A DNA stretch of 64,000 nt from Pseudovibrio denitrificans JCM 12308 (lineage in GTDB: Bacteria; Pseudomonadota; Alphaproteobacteria; Rhizobiales; Stappiaceae). Where the stretch lies: assembly GCF_001310815.1 (NCBI RefSeq), contig NZ_BAZK01000022.1, positions 23,860 to 87,859 on the forward strand, in the 5' to 3' direction. Position 1 is the first letter of the stretch. The number at the start of each line of letters is the position of its first letter. Positions 62,269 through 64,000 of the stretch are shown piece after piece. Both the position numbers and the translations under genes were made by a program. The notes under the pieces are model-generated. The model was not told where the DNA came from and did no database searches. It saw only the letters and a program-made list of their open reading frames with translations.

Positions 62269-62958
62269 TTAGTTGTTGCCGCGTCGCTGACGGGAATTTG
62301 CGATGTAGTCGATCTTGAACAGATCCGGGTTCGTTGCGCCGTTTTCAACCACATCGTAGATGGCAACAGAGGTGTCGTACCCCTGTGCATCGCGTACGGT
62401 CCACTGCTTCAGTTTATAGTCGCGCGCATCGAAGATCAGCGTCAGGCGGCCAGAAGTGAAGCGGGTTTTGTCGTCGATGGTGATTGTGATGAGGTCTGGC
62501 TCAACAACCACGTTGGTGACGTTTGCATCTGTTTTCAGGTCGATCTTATCAGCCAGCAGGAAGCGCAGCGGGGTCTGAGACAGTGGCCAGATGTCCTGTG
62601 TCTGTAACTTACGGTCCTTCACGGAGACCATGCTGCCGTCAGCGATGATGTCGAGCGTGGACGGCTTGTTGTAGTAGAAGCGGACTTTGCCCGGACGGCT
62701 GATGAAGAACTGGCCTTCAACGCGGCCACCGGTTGGGCCGAACTGTACGAACTTGCCGTGCATGTTGCGTACGGAGTTGAAATACTTGCTCACCGCGTCA
62801 ATGGCTTGCACGTTGGTGAGTGCGACTGGCTGAGCCTGCTGGGTTGTTTGAGCGGCGGAGTGGTCTGCTGTCAGTGGGACAGAACCAATAAAAAGCGCTG
62901 CAGCAATTGCGAGGCTTTTGCCAATCCTACCAAAAGAGATCGCCTGAGATGCAATCAT
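62269..62958 (-). CDS. lolA: Outer-membrane lipoprotein carrier LolA
   Basis: LolA carries lipoproteins across the periplasm to LolB or the outer membrane. It has 229 residues with a signal peptide (IGKSLAIAAALFIGSVPLTADHSAAQ) and the half-barrel: AIDAVSKYFNSVRNMHGKFVQFGPTGGRVEGQFFISRPGKVRFYYNKPSTLDIIADGSMVSVKDRKL. It ends with WTVRDAQGYDTSVAIYDVVENGATNPDLFKIDY. It lies upstream-facing from ftsK on the minus strand, an order common in alphaproteobacteria. Confidence 0.93.
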   Translation of the reverse strand: MIASQAISFGRIGKSLAIAAALFIGSVPLTADHSAAQTTQQAQPVALTNVQAIDAVSKYFNSVRNMHGKFVQFGPTGGRVEGQFFISRPGKVRFYYNKPSTLDIIADGSMVSVKDRKLQTQDIWPLSQTPLRFLLADKIDLKTDANVTNVVVEPDLITITIDDKTRFTSGRLTLIFDARDYKLKQWTVRDAQGYDTSVAIYDVVENGATNPDLFKIDYIANSRQRRGNN

Positions 62959-63167
62959 AAATAAAACTCCGCTGTCAAAACTCGTAGAACAACCGTAAGG
63001 CGAGTTGATTAACTCTTCTCTAAATCTTCAGCCGGCGGTTGTTTGTGAACCCTCATTTTGAGAGGCTATCGTTACCATAAGGCGAAGATGGGGCATATGC
63101 CCCAAATTCCATAAATTTGCCTTGTGATCTCCGAAAAGGCTGATCAACTTTTCGAGAATGCTCTCAA

Positions 63168-64000
63168 TTAGAACTGCTCATCATTGTCCGGAAGCAGGAT
63201 TTCGCGCTTACCGGCGTGGTTTGCTGGGCTGATCATGCCTTCCTGTTCCATCCGCTCAATGAGAGATGCAGCGCGGTTGTAGCCGATTGAGAGGCGACGC
63301 TGAATGTACGAGGTGGAGGCCTTGCGGTCTCTGGCGACGATGGCCACCGCCTGATCGAACAGGTCGTTGGTTGCGTTGCCGGAGCCCTGTGTCAGTGCAT
63401 CGTAGCCACCAGCTTCCTCGGTTTCTTCTGTTACGTCGGAAAGATAGGTTGGTGTGCCTTGTTCCTTCAGGTGCTTTACGATGTCCTCCACTTCATCATC
63501 TGAAACGAATGGGCCGTGAACACGCTGGGTTTTACCACCAGCAGCCATGTAAAGCATGTCACCCATGCCGAGCAGCTGTTCTGCGCCCATTTCGCCGAGG
63601 ATCGTGCGGCTGTCGATCTTGGAGGTCACCTGGAACGAGATACGGGTCGGGAAGTTCGCTTTGATGGTACCGGTGATCACGTCCACGGATGGACGCTGGG
63701 TTGCCATGATCAGGTGGATACCAGCAGCACGGGCCATCTGTGCCAGACGCTGGATTGCGCCTTCGATGTCCTTACCAGCCACCATCATGAGGTCAGCCAT
63801 CTCATCGACGATCACGACGATGTACGGCATTTTCTCCATTGGCAGTTCTTCTTCTTCGAAGATTGCTCGCCAGTGTTTTTATCGAAGCCGGTCTGAACCG
63901 TACGGGTGAAGCTCTCGCCCTTCTTCATGGCCTGCTCAACACGGGTGTTGTACCCGTCGATATTGCGCACGCCCATCTTGGACATTTTCTTATAGCGATC
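63168..64000 (-). CDS. ftsK: DNA translocase FtsK (C-terminal part, frame broken once)
   Basis: FtsK pumps DNA through the septum and helps XerCD resolve dimers. This is the end of the motor and the gamma domain; the gene continues past the window. IVVIVDEMADLMMVAGKDIEGAIQRLAQMARAAGIHLIMATQRPSVDVITG is the Walker B and following part. The gamma winged helix is YIQRRLSIGYNRAASLIERMEQEGMI, which reads KOPS. Upstream, MGVRNIDGYNTRVEQAMKKGE sits in another frame: restoring one base near 63866 (GAGGCAATC for GAGCAATC, giving GEAIFEEEELPMEKMP) joins the two. FtsK is usually essential, so a sequence error is likely. Confidence 0.95.

Noticed and set aside
63009..63023. CtrA site upstream of lolA (TTAA-N7-CTAA)
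   Set aside because: One mismatch in a short, AT-rich motif and no contextual support.
1..64000. CRISPR array, tRNA genes, insertion sequences or prophage
   Set aside because: No regularly spaced repeats, no cloverleaf T-arm motifs, no transposase or phage-structural proteins seen on either strand.

Overview
The window looks like a stretch of an alphaproteobacterial chromosome of middling GC content (about half, judged by eye). Protein content and gene order (parA-parB with holA-lptE-leuS; ffh-rpsP-rimM-trmD-rplS; tlpA/argH-lipoprotein-lysA-TIGR02302; cpdR-hpt-zinc ribbon protein-ftsE-ftsX-plsC; lolA-ftsK) fit the Rhizobiales/Rhodobacterales group. A marine Pseudovibrio or other Stappiaceae-like organism is my best guess, from gene content and recall only. 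parAB at the left edge suggests an origin-proximal location. Nearly everything is chromosomal core; I see no tRNA or rRNA gene, prophage, insertion sequence or CRISPR array.

Layout. 1-7.5 kb: chromosome partitioning (parA partial, parB), holA-lptE-leuS on the minus strand, and the PLP-homeostasis protein YggS. 7.5-9.6 kb: two tandem paralogous membrane-anchored alpha/beta hydrolases, the second broken by two single-base shifts. 9.7-14.4 kb: a candidate ~109-nt non-coding RNA with its own promoter and terminator, then ffh, chorismate mutase, rpsP, rimM, trmD, rplS. 14.4-15.2 kb: gene-free, with a 129-bp inverted-repeat element. 15.2-20.2 kb: metallophosphoesterase, leuC, HNH endonuclease, orphan TadG-like vWA protein. 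20.2-30.2 kb: acetyl-CoA synthetase, DUF1761, glutathione transferase, D-Ala-D-Ala carboxypeptidase, CobW GTPase, 3-hydroxybutyryl-CoA dehydrogenase, etfAB, cobalamin adenosyltransferase. 30-32.8 kb: HIG1 protein, TspO, MFS transporter, GNAT. 32.8-35.5 kb: an AT-richer three-gene operon that I cannot assign to a known system (Vps4/katanin-like AAA ATPase, TPR-membrane protein, catalytically degenerate S26 peptidase-like protein). 35.7-50.4 kb: SDR, UbiH-type hydroxylase, TesB, YccF, VOC protein, TlpA, ArgH, LptM-like lipoprotein, LysA, TIGR02302 protein, TetR, S41 protease, a TetR/SDR divergent pair with visible operators. 50.4-58.9 kb: CpdR-like regulator, hpt, zinc-ribbon protein, ftsEX behind a CtrA-type site, YdcF, PlsC, ChaC, DUF2125, GNAT. 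59.2-64 kb: CitE-like lyase, DUF1737, folE behind a Zur-like palindrome, ATP-grasp ligase, lolA, ftsK (partial).

A window-wide peculiarity is that at least twelve reading frames or frame segments are broken by one base. Most are a lost base in a GG or CC pair (GGC or GCC read as GC), and they include genes that should be essential or strongly conserved (ftsE, ftsK, etfB, acs). In each case restoring one base recovers the expected conserved protein, so I treat most of them as sequence errors rather than real gene decay, and I give coordinates for the whole restored gene.

Functionally the genes cover replication and partitioning, translation, envelope building (lptE, lolA, lptM, plsC, dacA, ftsEX, ftsK), acetate and fatty-acid/polyhydroxybutyrate carbon flow into the electron transfer flavoprotein, and amino acid synthesis (leuC, argH, lysA, chorismate mutase). 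The most promising unexplained material is the 32.8-35.5 kb operon and the candidate RNA upstream of ffh.
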